Positions 37,079-47,581 of a DNA stretch of 64,000 bases are shown here, one piece after another. The notes under the pieces were generated by a model. The model worked only from the letters and a program-made list of their open reading frames with translations, did no database searches and had not been told where the DNA came from. The stretch comes from an uncultured bacterium (GTDB lineage Bacteria > Patescibacteriota > Saccharimonadia > Saccharimonadales > Saccharimonadaceae): contig CAILCF010000001.1 of the NCBI GenBank assembly GCA_903832635.1, positions 1-64,000 on the forward strand. The letters run 5' to 3'. Each line of letters begins with the position of its first letter. Within the stretch, counting starts at the first letter, position 1. A program made the position numbers and the translations under genes.

Positions 37079-37151
37079 ACCCCGGGCAGGACTTGAACCT
37101 ACAACCTTATCCTTAGGACGGATCTGCTCTATCCAGTTGAGCTACCGAGGC
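37075..37151 (-). tRNA. tRNA-Arg(CCT)
   Basis: Cloverleaf; loop GTCCTAA; encoded CCA. Confidence 0.9.
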
Positions 37152-37173
37152 TCACCTTGGTATTGTAGCAGAT

Positions 37174-37686
37174 TTACCTAGTAAATTTCTCGTGCATTGC
37201 GCTATATTCGTATAGCTCGGACTCTGAAAACCAGTGCTTTATTTCGCTTTTTGCCTCATCAACATTACCACTGGCGTGAATTAAGTTTGGAGTTGATTTG
37301 TTGTTTACGTCTGCATATCCAAAACTTATATGAGAAAAGTCCCCCCTGATAGTGCCAACTGATGCTGTTTTTGGTTCGGTAGTTCCTGCCATTTTTCGAA
37401 CTAGTTCAACTGATTCGACGCCTTCAAGTACCATTGCAATTACTGGTCCCTGCATCATAAAATCGACAGTAACATCAAAGGCTTTTTGTCCCCTACGAGA
37501 AATCATCTTACCGATTTCCTCATAATGCTTCAAGAACTGATCTCGAGTTGGTGAAATCATTTTCAGACCTACGATTTTAAGACCAACTCTCTCGAAACGT
37601 GTAAGTATTTCGCCAACAACCCCACGCTGTACGGCGTCTGGTTTAAATATTACTAAAGTTTGCTCTGTATTTTTTTGTGATGCCAT
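37174..37686 (-). CDS. ndk: Nucleoside diphosphate kinase
   Basis: QTLVIFKPDAVQRGVVGEIL, NLIHASGNVDEA (catalytic His). SD AAAGGAG. Confidence 0.93.
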   Translation of the reverse strand: MASQKNTEQTLVIFKPDAVQRGVVGEILTRFERVGLKIVGLKMISPTRDQFLKHYEEIGKMISRRGQKAFDVTVDFMMQGPVIAMVLEGVESVELVRKMAGTTEPKTASVGTIRGDFSHISFGYADVNNKSTPNLIHASGNVDEAKSEIKHWFSESELYEYSAMHEKFTR

Positions 37687-37779
37687 ATTTCTCCTTTGTT
37701 TACTGGTGTTTATTGTAGCAAATAATTTGATTATTTCCTCTACCCTGCAAATAAATTGATTTTGCGATATGATTACATC

Positions 37780-38697
37780 ATGTATATGTCGGAACTAATA
37801 CTTGATTATATTGAACACCTAGAGGTTGAAGGTGGTCGCTCTGCTCATACAGCCGAAAATTATACTTTATATTTAGAACGTTTTATCGAATTTACTAATG
37901 ATATTATCGTGGACAAAATTACTTCAGAAATTATTCGAAAATATAGACTATGGCTAAATCGTTATAAAAATAGCAACGGCGATGAATTATCTACAATTAC
38001 TCAAAGTTACCACTTAATAGCCCTGCGCGGATTTCTTAACTATCTTTCGAAACGTGATATAAAAAGTTTGTCACCTGAAAAAATTGAACTACCAAAAGTA
38101 TCACGTAGACAAGTTACATTTTTAACTTATGATGAAATTGAACAAATATTAGCACAGATTAATACGAATAATAACACCGGGCTGCGTGACCGTGCAATAA
38201 TTGAACTGCTTTTTTCCAGCGGACTTCGTATATCTGAACTGGTTAACCTGAACCGTGATCACATTAATACAAAAAGACACGAATTTACTGTTCGAGGAAA
38301 GGGTCAAAAAGATAGACCAGTTTTTATCAGTGAAAACGCTAGTATTCACATAAATAATTACTTAAAAACACGTTCAGACTCATTGCCTCCCCTATTTATC
38401 AGTTACAGCCGAAATAATGTGCCCGACAATAGTGGAGATTACCGACGGCTTGGCGCCAGAAGCATTCAGCGAATCATTAACATATACACACGACTGGCTG
38501 GTATTACAAAACATGTCAGCCCACATACAATGAGACATAGTTTTGCAACCGACTTACTAATGAATGGAGCTGATATACGAAGCGTTCAAACGATGCTTGG
38601 TCACAGTAGCATTACCACGACTCAAGTATATACCCATGTAACCGACCAACACTTACATGAAGTTTACGAAAAATTTCATAGTGATAAAACTAGTTAA
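37780..38697 (+). CDS. Tyrosine recombinase, XerC/D/XerA-like
   Basis: GLRISELVNL, HTMRHSFATDLL, LGHSSITTTQVYTHV; start set at ATG 37780. Confidence 0.9.
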   Translation: MYMSELILDYIEHLEVEGGRSAHTAENYTLYLERFIEFTNDIIVDKITSEIIRKYRLWLNRYKNSNGDELSTITQSYHLIALRGFLNYLSKRDIKSLSPEKIELPKVSRRQVTFLTYDEIEQILAQINTNNNTGLRDRAIIELLFSSGLRISELVNLNRDHINTKRHEFTVRGKGQKDRPVFISENASIHINNYLKTRSDSLPPLFISYSRNNVPDNSGDYRRLGARSIQRIINIYTRLAGITKHVSPHTMRHSFATDLLMNGADIRSVQTMLGHSSITTTQVYTHVTDQHLHEVYEKFHSDKTS

Positions 38698-38706
38698 ATT
38701 ATCGAT

Positions 38707-39912
38707 TTACGGGACACAGGGGTTCAAATTAATCGCAGCAAACTGAGAGGAATCATTTATGACAATAAAATTCTTGCATAAATTACCGGTCAATTGAATT
38801 TCTCCTTGAGGGAATGGGAAGTTTATATTTGTTAGTTCAACTCGTGACTGAACTCGCCTGAACAAATCGTTGGCCCTACCTGTGGAATCAATTATTGGTT
38901 GGACTTTGTTAAATTTCACACAACCCAGACCTAAACCATTTACACAAGGTAAAGCACTATCGAACAGTGTAATTCTGTAGTGCGAACCCTTATATAATGA
39001 TTTAAGATTTAAATATGCATTATAACCACTACCAACAGGTTGAGATAGTGTTAATTCAGCGGAACAAGCATACCCTCCGTTTGTTAAACTAGATGAACAC
39101 GTTTTTGGATTCGGTGCACCTGGGGAATTAGCTGTTAATCGAGTATTATTAACAAAAGCACTCAGATCCCCGGTTTTCGACGGATATAGGAATAGTGTGT
39201 TATTTAATGCATTAACACCTCCGACGCTGTCAAAGTCACCAAGCGAAAAATTCGCTGTATTAAATTGAATTAATTGTGTACGTATAATTGACGGGATGTT
39301 CGGTGTGTTCAGACTAGTCCAATTAGTTTCATTCAAAAGAGGTATCCCAGATGCCGTAGGAAAATCAATAACCGTCGAATCCCCCTGTAAATCACTAGAG
39401 TTAAACCACTCTATTTTTATTTTATCAAATGGGGTAACCCCAACCAGAGGAATTATTTTACTAGCATCTTTAGTTAAATAACCAACATAGTCGTCCGTTA
39501 ACATCTTGACCGTTACACAGGTATAGGCTTGATTTAGTGTGACTTTAGCACCGGATGAACCCGTTGTTTGAACTGGGACTTCTTTGTCACTGTTAGGGAT
39601 TAGCGAAACATCGGAAAGTGTTTGAACGGAAGTATTACAAGTCGAAGAATCTATTTTTGCTTGCATTGCTGTACAGTCTGCGGCAGTTCCGGTAGCACAT
39701 GTACTTTGTAATAGTATAATTGCTCGTTTTGCATCTTCAACACCCGCCTGAGCCGAATCATAGGCGCTTTGTGACAAATCATTTGCCGTAGCCTGTTGTT
39801 GATTAAGAATCATTATACGAATAAAACTGACTGTAACAACCGTAATCAAAAGAGCTGCAAAAATAACGACAAATAATGACACGGCCCCCTGTTGTTTATT
39901 TTTAATACTCAT
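38707..39912 (-). CDS. PilX-like pilus assembly protein
   Basis: QQGAVSLFVVIFAALLITVVTVSFIRIM... TM N-terminus, co-directional with prepilin genes. Confidence 0.7.
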   Translation of the reverse strand: MSIKNKQQGAVSLFVVIFAALLITVVTVSFIRIMILNQQQATANDLSQSAYDSAQAGVEDAKRAIILLQSTCATGTAADCTAMQAKIDSSTCNTSVQTLSDVSLIPNSDKEVPVQTTGSSGAKVTLNQAYTCVTVKMLTDDYVGYLTKDASKIIPLVGVTPFDKIKIEWFNSSDLQGDSTVIDFPTASGIPLLNETNWTSLNTPNIPSIIRTQLIQFNTANFSLGDFDSVGGVNALNNTLFLYPSKTGDLSAFVNNTRLTANSPGAPNPKTCSSSLTNGGYACSAELTLSQPVGSGYNAYLNLKSLYKGSHYRITLFDSALPCVNGLGLGCVKFNKVQPIIDSTGRANDLFRRVQSRVELTNINFPFPQGEIQLTGNLCKNFIVINDSSQFAAINLNPCVP

Positions 39913-39942
39913 AACCCTTACTCTCCTTTCGCCTTGGCGAAT

Positions 39943-40665
39943 TTATTCGGCTGCATTATTACCCGCCCTAGCAACTATATCAAATTGATTTACCGCACAA
40001 TATGTGGGGTCAGACTTTACGTCATCAGGCAATCTACATTTTATCGGACCGGAACTTGCGTCTAGCGTATCTTTTTCATTCGTGCCAATCAAAAAACTAA
40101 TATTGTAAATACGTTGGTTAGTTGAGTCGTCAAATGCAGAAGACGTGATTGAAAAATCATGAATCGCTAGGTTATTTTTACCAACATCCAGTAATTCAAC
40201 TGCGTCAGCCATGTTTATTAACTTTTTAGTTGTAGTTGCATAAGTGCAGTAAGAAGAAGTTGAATCCGCTACTTTTATAAAATTAATTGGAATTGTCGAG
40301 TTAGTACCTGAATACAAATTAAGCCGTGACTGATCGCCGGTGATTATAGCATCTCCATAATTCCATATATAACTGTATTGTCCGGTACATAAACGCCCAC
40401 CCCAAGGTTCTGCCATTGACGAAACGTAATGAACAGGGTTTGTCCCCGGCAGGTCAAAAGGTGGACTTGAATTAATATCACGTAATAGTTGACTTGCGAT
40501 AGAACCGCCGGCTTGATTGACACTTTTATATGTAATTCCTGTGTTATATATATTACCTATCTGGATAACCGTCATTGCAATCGCCAGCAACAGTGCAGAT
40601 ACAAACCCCATAGCTAACATCAGTTCGACCAATGTAAAACCATTTTTTCTATTATCGTGGTTCAT
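39943..40665 (-). CDS. Type IV prepilin-like protein
   Basis: GFTLVELMLAMGFVSALLLAIAM class III signal. Confidence 0.85.
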   Translation of the reverse strand: MNHDNRKNGFTLVELMLAMGFVSALLLAIAMTVIQIGNIYNTGITYKSVNQAGGSIASQLLRDINSSPPFDLPGTNPVHYVSSMAEPWGGRLCTGQYSYIWNYGDAIITGDQSRLNLYSGTNSTIPINFIKVADSTSSYCTYATTTKKLINMADAVELLDVGKNNLAIHDFSITSSAFDDSTNQRIYNISFLIGTNEKDTLDASSGPIKCRLPDDVKSDPTYCAVNQFDIVARAGNNAAE

Positions 40666-41251
40666 AAAGCCTCACGATCGTTCCGATTGTAACAGGGACA
40701 GATTGACCCGGACCATCCCAACAGGCACGAATATGAAAATCAATATAACCGGTATTCCCGTTCGACGTTGTGGAACTAACCGGTTCAATCCAGATACCCT
40801 CGACTGACGAAACATTATTTGCTGCATTGTAACGAACCTGGGAATAAGTTATAGCCGAGACTGGTTTACCCGGTGTCGCTGAAGGATCCTCGAATTTTGC
40901 TGTATGGGTATTAAGAACAAACACATTATTTAATGGAATTGAACAAGTTGTACTGTTAAAGTCAGATAATGTATTATTTTTGGCAATCAATTGTATACTT
41001 TGCCAATCAGTATTTGTTCCACCCCTGGAAACAGCAGCAATATACGAAGCATTCAGATATCGTAAAGTTTCTGCTTGAGCGTCAATTTGTTGACGGACTA
41101 GAGTGATCTCAAGTGCTCGCTCGGCAGTCGCTGTACCTTGATTCATTATCGACATTGCCCCGACTGCGACTAAACTAAATACAGCTACTGCAAATAAAAC
41201 TTCAACCAAGGTATCGCCCCTGTCCCTGGGTTTATTAAAGTATTTTAACAT
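40652..41251 (-). CDS. Minor prepilin-like protein
   Basis: RGDTLVEVLFAVAVFSLVAVGAM. Confidence 0.85.
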   Translation of the reverse strand: MLKYFNKPRDRGDTLVEVLFAVAVFSLVAVGAMSIMNQGTATAERALEITLVRQQIDAQAETLRYLNASYIAAVSRGGTNTDWQSIQLIAKNNTLSDFNSTTCSIPLNNVFVLNTHTAKFEDPSATPGKPVSAITYSQVRYNAANNVSSVEGIWIEPVSSTTSNGNTGYIDFHIRACWDGPGQSVPVTIGTIVRLYEPR

Positions 41252-41949
41252 CCGCTATTTTCCCCCAATGACTCTATACCACTGGCACTAGACGCATTGC
41301 CATCAACTTGAACAGCCATAGCGTTACCTGTAAATAAACCGTTTGAATCAACACAAAGTTTTGCTGATTGTGAAAGATTTGAAGTGTTAATAATAGTCCC
41401 AATATCCGAATCAGAAACTACATTCGTTGTGATATTACTAACAAATGTTCGTATTAGGCCACTGGCTGGTGATCGAAGAATCAACATAGAAAGCGACAAG
41501 TTACTCTTATTATTCCCTACAATCGACGAGCCCCACTCTACGTTATAAGTTTCGGCACCATTTGGTGATATTTTTATCGCACAGTTTTGCAAGGCAATTA
41601 CGTCATTAGAATCAGACGATACACACGAAGTGCCTAGAACATTTCTGACTTGCATATTTTTATTATCAGAACTATCGATTGTTATATATTTGCCTAAAAT
41701 CACACAATTTGATTGCCCACGGTTAGTACCACCCCCACAAGCGTTTGTCATTTCATCATTGCTTACGTTTGCTACATTTGAGTACTGTTGTTGCAGATAT
41801 GATTGAAGTGAGGTAACACTATCATGATATCGCTGAATATTAATTGATGAACCGGTACCAACCAAAACACTCATAATCAGTAGCCCCGATATCCCAAGGA
41901 AAAGCATCGTTTCAACAATAGTAAAACCGTTAATTTTTACAGGCTTCAT
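41245..41949 (-). CDS. Minor prepilin-like protein
   Basis: GFTIVETMLFLGISGLLIMSVLV. Confidence 0.85.
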   Translation of the reverse strand: MKPVKINGFTIVETMLFLGISGLLIMSVLVGTGSSINIQRYHDSVTSLQSYLQQQYSNVANVSNDEMTNACGGGTNRGQSNCVILGKYITIDSSDNKNMQVRNVLGTSCVSSDSNDVIALQNCAIKISPNGAETYNVEWGSSIVGNNKSNLSLSMLILRSPASGLIRTFVSNITTNVVSDSDIGTIINTSNLSQSAKLCVDSNGLFTGNAMAVQVDGNASSASGIESLGENSGC

Positions 41950-41990
41950 TTGCTAGTAATTATAACATAAGCACGTACGAGTAAATATCC

Positions 41991-42881
41991 CTAAAAAATA
42001 AAGTGTTGGTACAGATCAAGAATGTATTTGCCAAACAGCCCGGCAATCACGAACCCAGCAATTAAAAGCGGTCCAAAGGGAACGTGTGAGTTACCCTGAA
42101 GCTTTTTCATTACCAAACCCGGCAAAACTGCAAGACTACCTATCAAATTAGCTGCAAATAGGGCTATAAATGCCAAACGCCAATCTGCAAGCAAAAGTGC
42201 CAGCCCCAGACCAAGCTTTACATCACCAAAACCAATCCATGCACCCTTTGAGGATACATATATTGCAAAATATAGACCGCTTAGGATTGCTATAGAGCCT
42301 ATAATGCTGATTAATGACCTGGATTGGTCTGATGACCCAAAAATTACCAGCACAGCACTGATAGCCCCCAATCCAATAACTATATAGTTAACTGAATCCG
42401 GTAAAATTGACCATTTTTTGTCATAGGCAAACAAAATCGCTAACCCTACACCTGCCATTAACCAAATGAATAATCTGGCGAATTCCAAATTCGTATACAG
42501 AGGGTACGGCCAGAACGCATATGACAAGACGAAATATAACGCTACACCGGTTTCCATCAGGGGTTCGAAATACCCGATTGGTTTTCGACAGTTTCTGCAT
42601 TTACCACCCAAAGAAACCCAGCTGATTAGTGGTATCAAATCATACCATTTCAATTTGTATGAACAGTTCAGGCAAACCGAGTGATCGTCTAACAGATTCT
42701 TCTTCGTAAGTTTGTTTAGGCGTTTATATTCATAGGGATCAACATCCTCACCATTTTGTTTATCCTGTACCAATTGACGTGCCCGCAGGCGCCAAACTGT
42801 TGCTCCGGCAAAACTTCCCAAACAAAGACCAATCAAAACTAAAGTAAAATATACAATATATTGTTCCATTAGCACTATCAT
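41991..42881 (-). CDS. pilD: Prepilin peptidase
   Basis: GLCLGSFAGATVWRL, CLNCSYKL/CRNCRKPIGYFEP, GFGDVKLGLGLALLL. Confidence 0.92.
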   Translation of the reverse strand: MIVLMEQYIVYFTLVLIGLCLGSFAGATVWRLRARQLVQDKQNGEDVDPYEYKRLNKLTKKNLLDDHSVCLNCSYKLKWYDLIPLISWVSLGGKCRNCRKPIGYFEPLMETGVALYFVLSYAFWPYPLYTNLEFARLFIWLMAGVGLAILFAYDKKWSILPDSVNYIVIGLGAISAVLVIFGSSDQSRSLISIIGSIAILSGLYFAIYVSSKGAWIGFGDVKLGLGLALLLADWRLAFIALFAANLIGSLAVLPGLVMKKLQGNSHVPFGPLLIAGFVIAGLFGKYILDLYQHFIF

Positions 42882-42905
42882 AGCAGTTAAACTACATAAA
42901 ACACA

Positions 42906-42940
42906 AAAAATATAAGACCCATCTTGGGCCTTATATTTTA
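42906..42940 (-). terminator. Terminator of major pilin gene
   Basis: Near-perfect hairpin aaaatataagaccca-tc-ttgggccttatatttt. Confidence 0.85.
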
Positions 42941-42958
42941 CGATTAATCTATGATAGA

Positions 42959-43417
42959 CTAATTATCTTGGCAATAGTAAGCACCACCACCTTCTTCAAG
43001 TTTTGTAACTACTGTGTATTGACGTACCGTCCCAGCTGCTAGTACTTGACTGGCTGCTGTACTTGCACCACATGTAGATGACTGTGTGATAACAATAACA
43101 CCATCAGGAGCAAGAGTGCCCGTAATGGTCTGTGCTCCACTGGTTGTGTTTACAACTACAGAAGAAGTATTATCAGATACGTTTTTCGAATAGCTTGCAA
43201 TTGTTGCAGTTGTTGGGAAAGTGCCACGATTGTTCCCTGTATAAGATGCAACTCCCGAAGAAACAATCCCCGCATCACTCTTACGAGCCGTGTCTCGTTG
43301 GCTTCGCTGTAATGCCGGCAAAGCAATGAAAACCATTAAAAATATTAAGGCTGCAATTGCCAGCACTAATACGACTTCGATAATGGTAAAGCCTTTTTCG
43401 TTTTGATGTTTCTTCAT
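42959..43417 (-). CDS. pilA: Major type IV pilin candidate
   Basis: EKGFTIIEVVLVLAIAALIFLMVFIALPAL; SD AAAGGTGG. Confidence 0.85.
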   Translation of the reverse strand: MKKHQNEKGFTIIEVVLVLAIAALIFLMVFIALPALQRSQRDTARKSDAGIVSSGVASYTGNNRGTFPTTATIASYSKNVSDNTSSVVVNTTSGAQTITGTLAPDGVIVITQSSTCGASTAASQVLAAGTVRQYTVVTKLEEGGGAYYCQDN

Positions 43418-43509
43418 AACAATTTTTCCACCTTTCTTATGAATGGGTTACTGCCAAGCGTCCATACGCTTATGCTTAAATTTATATTACATTACAACGT
43501 ACATAATGT

Positions 43510-44721
43510 CTATACATTAATACCATTTACTAAACTATAGATAGGCAACAAAATTGCAGCAACCATACCACCAGCTACAATTGCTAGAACAACCATCAGA
43601 ACCGGTTCAATCGCGGTGGATATCGTCCTAACTTGCTCGTCAAGCTCATCTTCGTAAACTCTGGCAACTTTGCCCATCATTTCATCAATCCGACCTGATT
43701 GTTCACCAATTTTTATCATTTGTGGAACCAGTGGTAAAATATAATCTTCAGGCTGAAGTGCGTCTGATAATGCCTTGCCACCCTTAACTTTGTCAGCTGC
43801 TCTTAAAATACTTTTACTAATAATTGTATTATTAACTGACCTGGCGGTTAAATTCAACATATCCAGCATGCTTACGCCGGTGTTCAGAAGTGTCTGACCG
43901 GTGCGTGCAAAACGGGCCATGTATAACTTACGGAACATTTGACCAAAAATAGGCATATTCAATTTTAATGAATCCTTGGTTTTAATACCTGAATCCGTTT
44001 TTAGGTACTGAAGTAGGAAATATATCCCGATTCCAAGAACTATAATCAGTAACCACCAGAAATGAATGACGAAATTCGTAGTGCCCACCATTACTTGGGT
44101 AATCAGAGGGAGGGTCTGTTTTAGGTCCTTATAAAGTTTTTCAACCTGGGGTACAACAGTAAATAGCATAAAACCCATTACACCAAAGATTACGACTAGG
44201 ACAATAATTGGATATGTTAAAGCACCGCGTATTTTACTCATAATTGCTGCGTCTTTTTCTTGTTGGTCAGCAATACGAATTAATGATTCGTCAAGCGTTC
44301 CTGATAATTCACCTGCCCCAACCAGCGCCAAAAATACTTCATCAAAAACCTCCGGATGCTTACCAAATGATTCGGAAAGCGATTTACCACCCTCTACAGA
44401 CGCTGTGATTTCGCCAATAATATTCTGAAGTTTTTTATTCTGAGTTTGTTCTTGGGTTGTGTGCAAACTTTGAGCCAACGGTAACCCAGCTCCAATTAAT
44501 GTAGCCAGCTGACGCGTAAAAACAACCTTGTCTTTGGTAGTAATGCGTCCGGCAAGTTTGGCGATTGGGTTATCATACTCGTTTTGTTCTTTAATGTTTA
44601 ATGGCGTAAAACCCTGGTCAATTAACAAACGAGCGGCAGATCCTTCAGAATCAGCCTGTACGGTAGCTTTTGATATTTTACCTGTTGCTTGATCACGAGC
44701 CTCGTATGTAAATTTTTTCAT
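43510..44721 (-). CDS. pilC: Type IV pilus inner membrane platform protein
   Basis: FTYEARDQATGKISKATVQADSEGSAARLLIDQGFTPL; FTRQLATLIGAGLPL. Confidence 0.92.
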   Translation of the reverse strand: MKKFTYEARDQATGKISKATVQADSEGSAARLLIDQGFTPLNIKEQNEYDNPIAKLAGRITTKDKVVFTRQLATLIGAGLPLAQSLHTTQEQTQNKKLQNIIGEITASVEGGKSLSESFGKHPEVFDEVFLALVGAGELSGTLDESLIRIADQQEKDAAIMSKIRGALTYPIIVLVVIFGVMGFMLFTVVPQVEKLYKDLKQTLPLITQVMVGTTNFVIHFWWLLIIVLGIGIYFLLQYLKTDSGIKTKDSLKLNMPIFGQMFRKLYMARFARTGQTLLNTGVSMLDMLNLTARSVNNTIISKSILRAADKVKGGKALSDALQPEDYILPLVPQMIKIGEQSGRIDEMMGKVARVYEDELDEQVRTISTAIEPVLMVVLAIVAGGMVAAILLPIYSLVNGINV

Positions 44722-44722
44722 C

Positions 44723-45793
44723 CTAGCCTCTCATTAACCTCTCGAATTCAACCAAATCAACTGCAACAGCATAAGCATTATCGTATGTTACCGTACCATT
44801 TTGGACTAGGCTAACAAGTGTACGGTCCATTGTTTGCATTCCTTGGTCGGCGCCTGTCTGAATAACTGCGTCTAATTGATGCGCCTTGCCTTCACGGATG
44901 ATATTACGTACAGCTGGGTTTGTAACCAAAATTTCTGCGGCTGCGACTCGCCCGCCACCGATTGCCGGAATCAAACGCTGTGAGCAAATAGCCATCAAAA
45001 TATTTGAAAGTTGTGCACGAATTTGTGGTTGTTGGTGAGGCGGAAAGACGTCAATCATACGATCTATCGACTGTGAGGCACTATTTGTGTGCAATGTCGC
45101 AAAAACAAGGTGCCCTGTTTCAGCGATGGTAATTGCCGCGCTAATAGTCTCTAGGTCGCGCATCTCACCAATCAGCACAACGTCCGGGTCTTGACGCAAA
45201 CTTGAGCGCAAAGCCGCACTAAAGCTATAGGTATCATAATGAACTTCACGTTGGACAACGGCTGACTTTTTAGATTTATGTGTGAATTCGATTGGGTCTT
45301 CGATAGTAATAATATGATGTGAACGTTCACTGTTGATTTTGTCAACAAGTGCTGCCAAGGTTGTAGATTTACCGCTACCGGTCGGTCCGGTAATCAAAAC
45401 TAAACCGCGTGGGTAATTAGCAAATCCCATAACTACATTAGGGAGCCCAAGTTCGGTAACTGTTTTAATTTCATTTGGGATTAAACGTAGTGCTGCAGCC
45501 AGGTTACCGCGTTCATGGAAAGCGTTGACACGAAAACGACCTAATGTTCCAAAGGCAAAGCTAAAATCGAACTCTTTGTCTTTTAGTAAAATCTGACGCT
45601 GATCTTGGTCTAAAATTGCAAATATCAAGGTTTCGATGGTCTGTTCGTCAAGCGGATCAAAACCCATTATTGGCACTAGTACGCCGTCAATGCGCAGCAT
45701 AGGTGGTAAACCAACTTGCAAATGAAGGTCTGAGGCTTTCTTTTTGACTACTTCTTCAAGTAATATTTCGATTTTTAATTCTTGATTTTTCAT
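44723..45793 (-). CDS. pilT: Twitching ATPase
   Basis: KKASDLHLQVGLPPMLRIDG, GPTGSGKSTTLAALVD, LIGEMRDLETISAAI. Confidence 0.93.
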   Translation of the reverse strand: MKNQELKIEILLEEVVKKKASDLHLQVGLPPMLRIDGVLVPIMGFDPLDEQTIETLIFAILDQDQRQILLKDKEFDFSFAFGTLGRFRVNAFHERGNLAAALRLIPNEIKTVTELGLPNVVMGFANYPRGLVLITGPTGSGKSTTLAALVDKINSERSHHIITIEDPIEFTHKSKKSAVVQREVHYDTYSFSAALRSSLRQDPDVVLIGEMRDLETISAAITIAETGHLVFATLHTNSASQSIDRMIDVFPPHQQPQIRAQLSNILMAICSQRLIPAIGGGRVAAAEILVTNPAVRNIIREGKAHQLDAVIQTGADQGMQTMDRTLVSLVQNGTVTYDNAYAVAVDLVEFERLMRG

Positions 45794-45810
45794 ATTTCAC
45801 CCATCCTTTT

Positions 45811-47571
45811 TTATGCTGTGTCCGATGTTACGCGATTTACTTCCTCTAACGTTGTTATCCCTTGTAATACTTTTAAATAACCGTCTTGGCGCATAGTTAC
45901 CATGCCTTGTTCTTGAGCTTTGCGCTGTATTTCGGCGCTAGTTGCATGAGCAACGATTAGACTTTGAATCTCTTGAGTTACATCCATAACCTCATGAAGG
46001 CCAATCCTGCCACTATAGCCTTTTGAGGTCGCCGATTCAACTCCTCTGACTAAAGTATAAGCGCTTTGCCCACTTAGAGGCAAGTCTTTATAGCCTAAAT
46101 CTTTGGAAATTCTTTCAACATCTTCTGGTGTCTTCGGTAACAAGTGGCCAACAGTTGCCATAATATTTTGAGTTTCAATCGGATTTGATTGATATGTCTC
46201 ACGTTTTTTATCAATACGACGGACTAGGCGTTGTCCGATAATTGTATTAACCGTGCTGGCTATTAAGAACGGTTCAACTCCCATATCAAGTAATCGTGGC
46301 AAAACGCCAGCTGCACTATTTGTATGCAGCGTACTAAATACTAAATGCCCTGTCAACGCCGCTTGAACAGCCAGGTTAGCGGTCTCGCTGTCGCGAATTT
46401 CACCAACCATCACTACATTCGGATCTTGGCGAAGAATTGAACGCAAACCACTAGCAAAAGTAAGACCAATTTCAGAATTAACCTGGATCTGGTTAACCCC
46501 ATCCATTTTATATTCAACCGGGTCTTCGAGGGTCACAATATTGATAGTATCGTTTTTTATTTCTTTGATTAAGGCATACAAAGTAGTCGTTTTACCACTT
46601 CCGGTTGGGCCTGATGCCAAAATCATACCATTTGGTTTTTTTATACCTTTTCGAATTGCCCGAAGTGACCTACCAGTAAAGCCAAGTTCTTCGATATCAA
46701 ATGTGTTTCCTGATTTATCAAGCAAACGAATTACCACTTGTTCTCCCCAAATAACCGGGCTAATTGCAATACGTAAGTCGACTTCCTTTTCACCGATTTT
46801 AACAGTAAATTGACCGTCTTGGGGGATGCGATGTTCATCGATTTTTAAATTGGATAAAATTTTTATACGACTGATAAGAGCCGGTTCTATACTTTTTGGC
46901 AATTGCATAATCTCGCGTAGCATTCCGTCAATACGGCAACGAATTTTAAGGGCATTTTCCAAAGGTTCAATATGAACATCACTTGCACGTGATTTCACGG
47001 CGTACTCTAATATCGTGCTTAGGGCCTTGCTAATTGGAGAATCTTGAACAATCGTTTTTACGCCTCGATTTGACTCTTGGCTGGCTTCAACCTGGCTAGC
47101 TTCGGCAGCTTCGCCAACGCTGGACAAATCGGTTTTATATTGATCAAGAACGTGTCTAACACCAACTTCAGATGCCATAAATACCTTTAGGGGTCGTTGA
47201 ATTCGGTTTGCTAGGTAATCAACTGCTTGGACGTTGTTGGCATCAATCATCGCTACTGCCAAACGATTTTGGATTTCAGCCAGTGGGACAGCCATAAAGC
47301 GTTCAGCAATATCTTCTGGTAATAAACCTAATATGTTTTGGTCTATGACACTATTCGTCAAATTCACATAAGGAACGCCTGAAACTTGCGCTATGGCGTG
47401 CGTTAATAGCTCATCATCAACAATGCCTCTTTCATTTAGTAAAACAATTAGTGGTTTATTCGCAGTTGTTGCAGCTTGCTTGACGTCCTCTAGAACAGAC
47501 TTGCTGACAAGGCCTTCACTAATAAGTAGGCTGACGAGTTTTGTTTGCATATCAGCAGTCATTAAAGCCAT
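45811..47571 (-). CDS. pilB: Pilus extension ATPase
   Basis: MshEN-like N-terminus; ASDVHIEPLE, ASGPTGSGKTTTLYALI, RQDPNVVMVGEIRD. Confidence 0.93.
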   Translation of the reverse strand: MALMTADMQTKLVSLLISEGLVSKSVLEDVKQAATTANKPLIVLLNERGIVDDELLTHAIAQVSGVPYVNLTNSVIDQNILGLLPEDIAERFMAVPLAEIQNRLAVAMIDANNVQAVDYLANRIQRPLKVFMASEVGVRHVLDQYKTDLSSVGEAAEASQVEASQESNRGVKTIVQDSPISKALSTILEYAVKSRASDVHIEPLENALKIRCRIDGMLREIMQLPKSIEPALISRIKILSNLKIDEHRIPQDGQFTVKIGEKEVDLRIAISPVIWGEQVVIRLLDKSGNTFDIEELGFTGRSLRAIRKGIKKPNGMILASGPTGSGKTTTLYALIKEIKNDTINIVTLEDPVEYKMDGVNQIQVNSEIGLTFASGLRSILRQDPNVVMVGEIRDSETANLAVQAALTGHLVFSTLHTNSAAGVLPRLLDMGVEPFLIASTVNTIIGQRLVRRIDKKRETYQSNPIETQNIMATVGHLLPKTPEDVERISKDLGYKDLPLSGQSAYTLVRGVESATSKGYSGRIGLHEVMDVTQEIQSLIVAHATSAEIQRKAQEQGMVTMRQDGYLKVLQGITTLEEVNRVTSDTA

Positions 47572-47581
47572 AAATTAGTTC

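Noticed and set aside
37780-38697. Phage/ICE integrase
   Set aside because: Sequence is Xer-like and flanked by housekeeping genes; more likely chromosome dimer resolution, though a role with the nearby tRNA-Arg element cannot be excluded.
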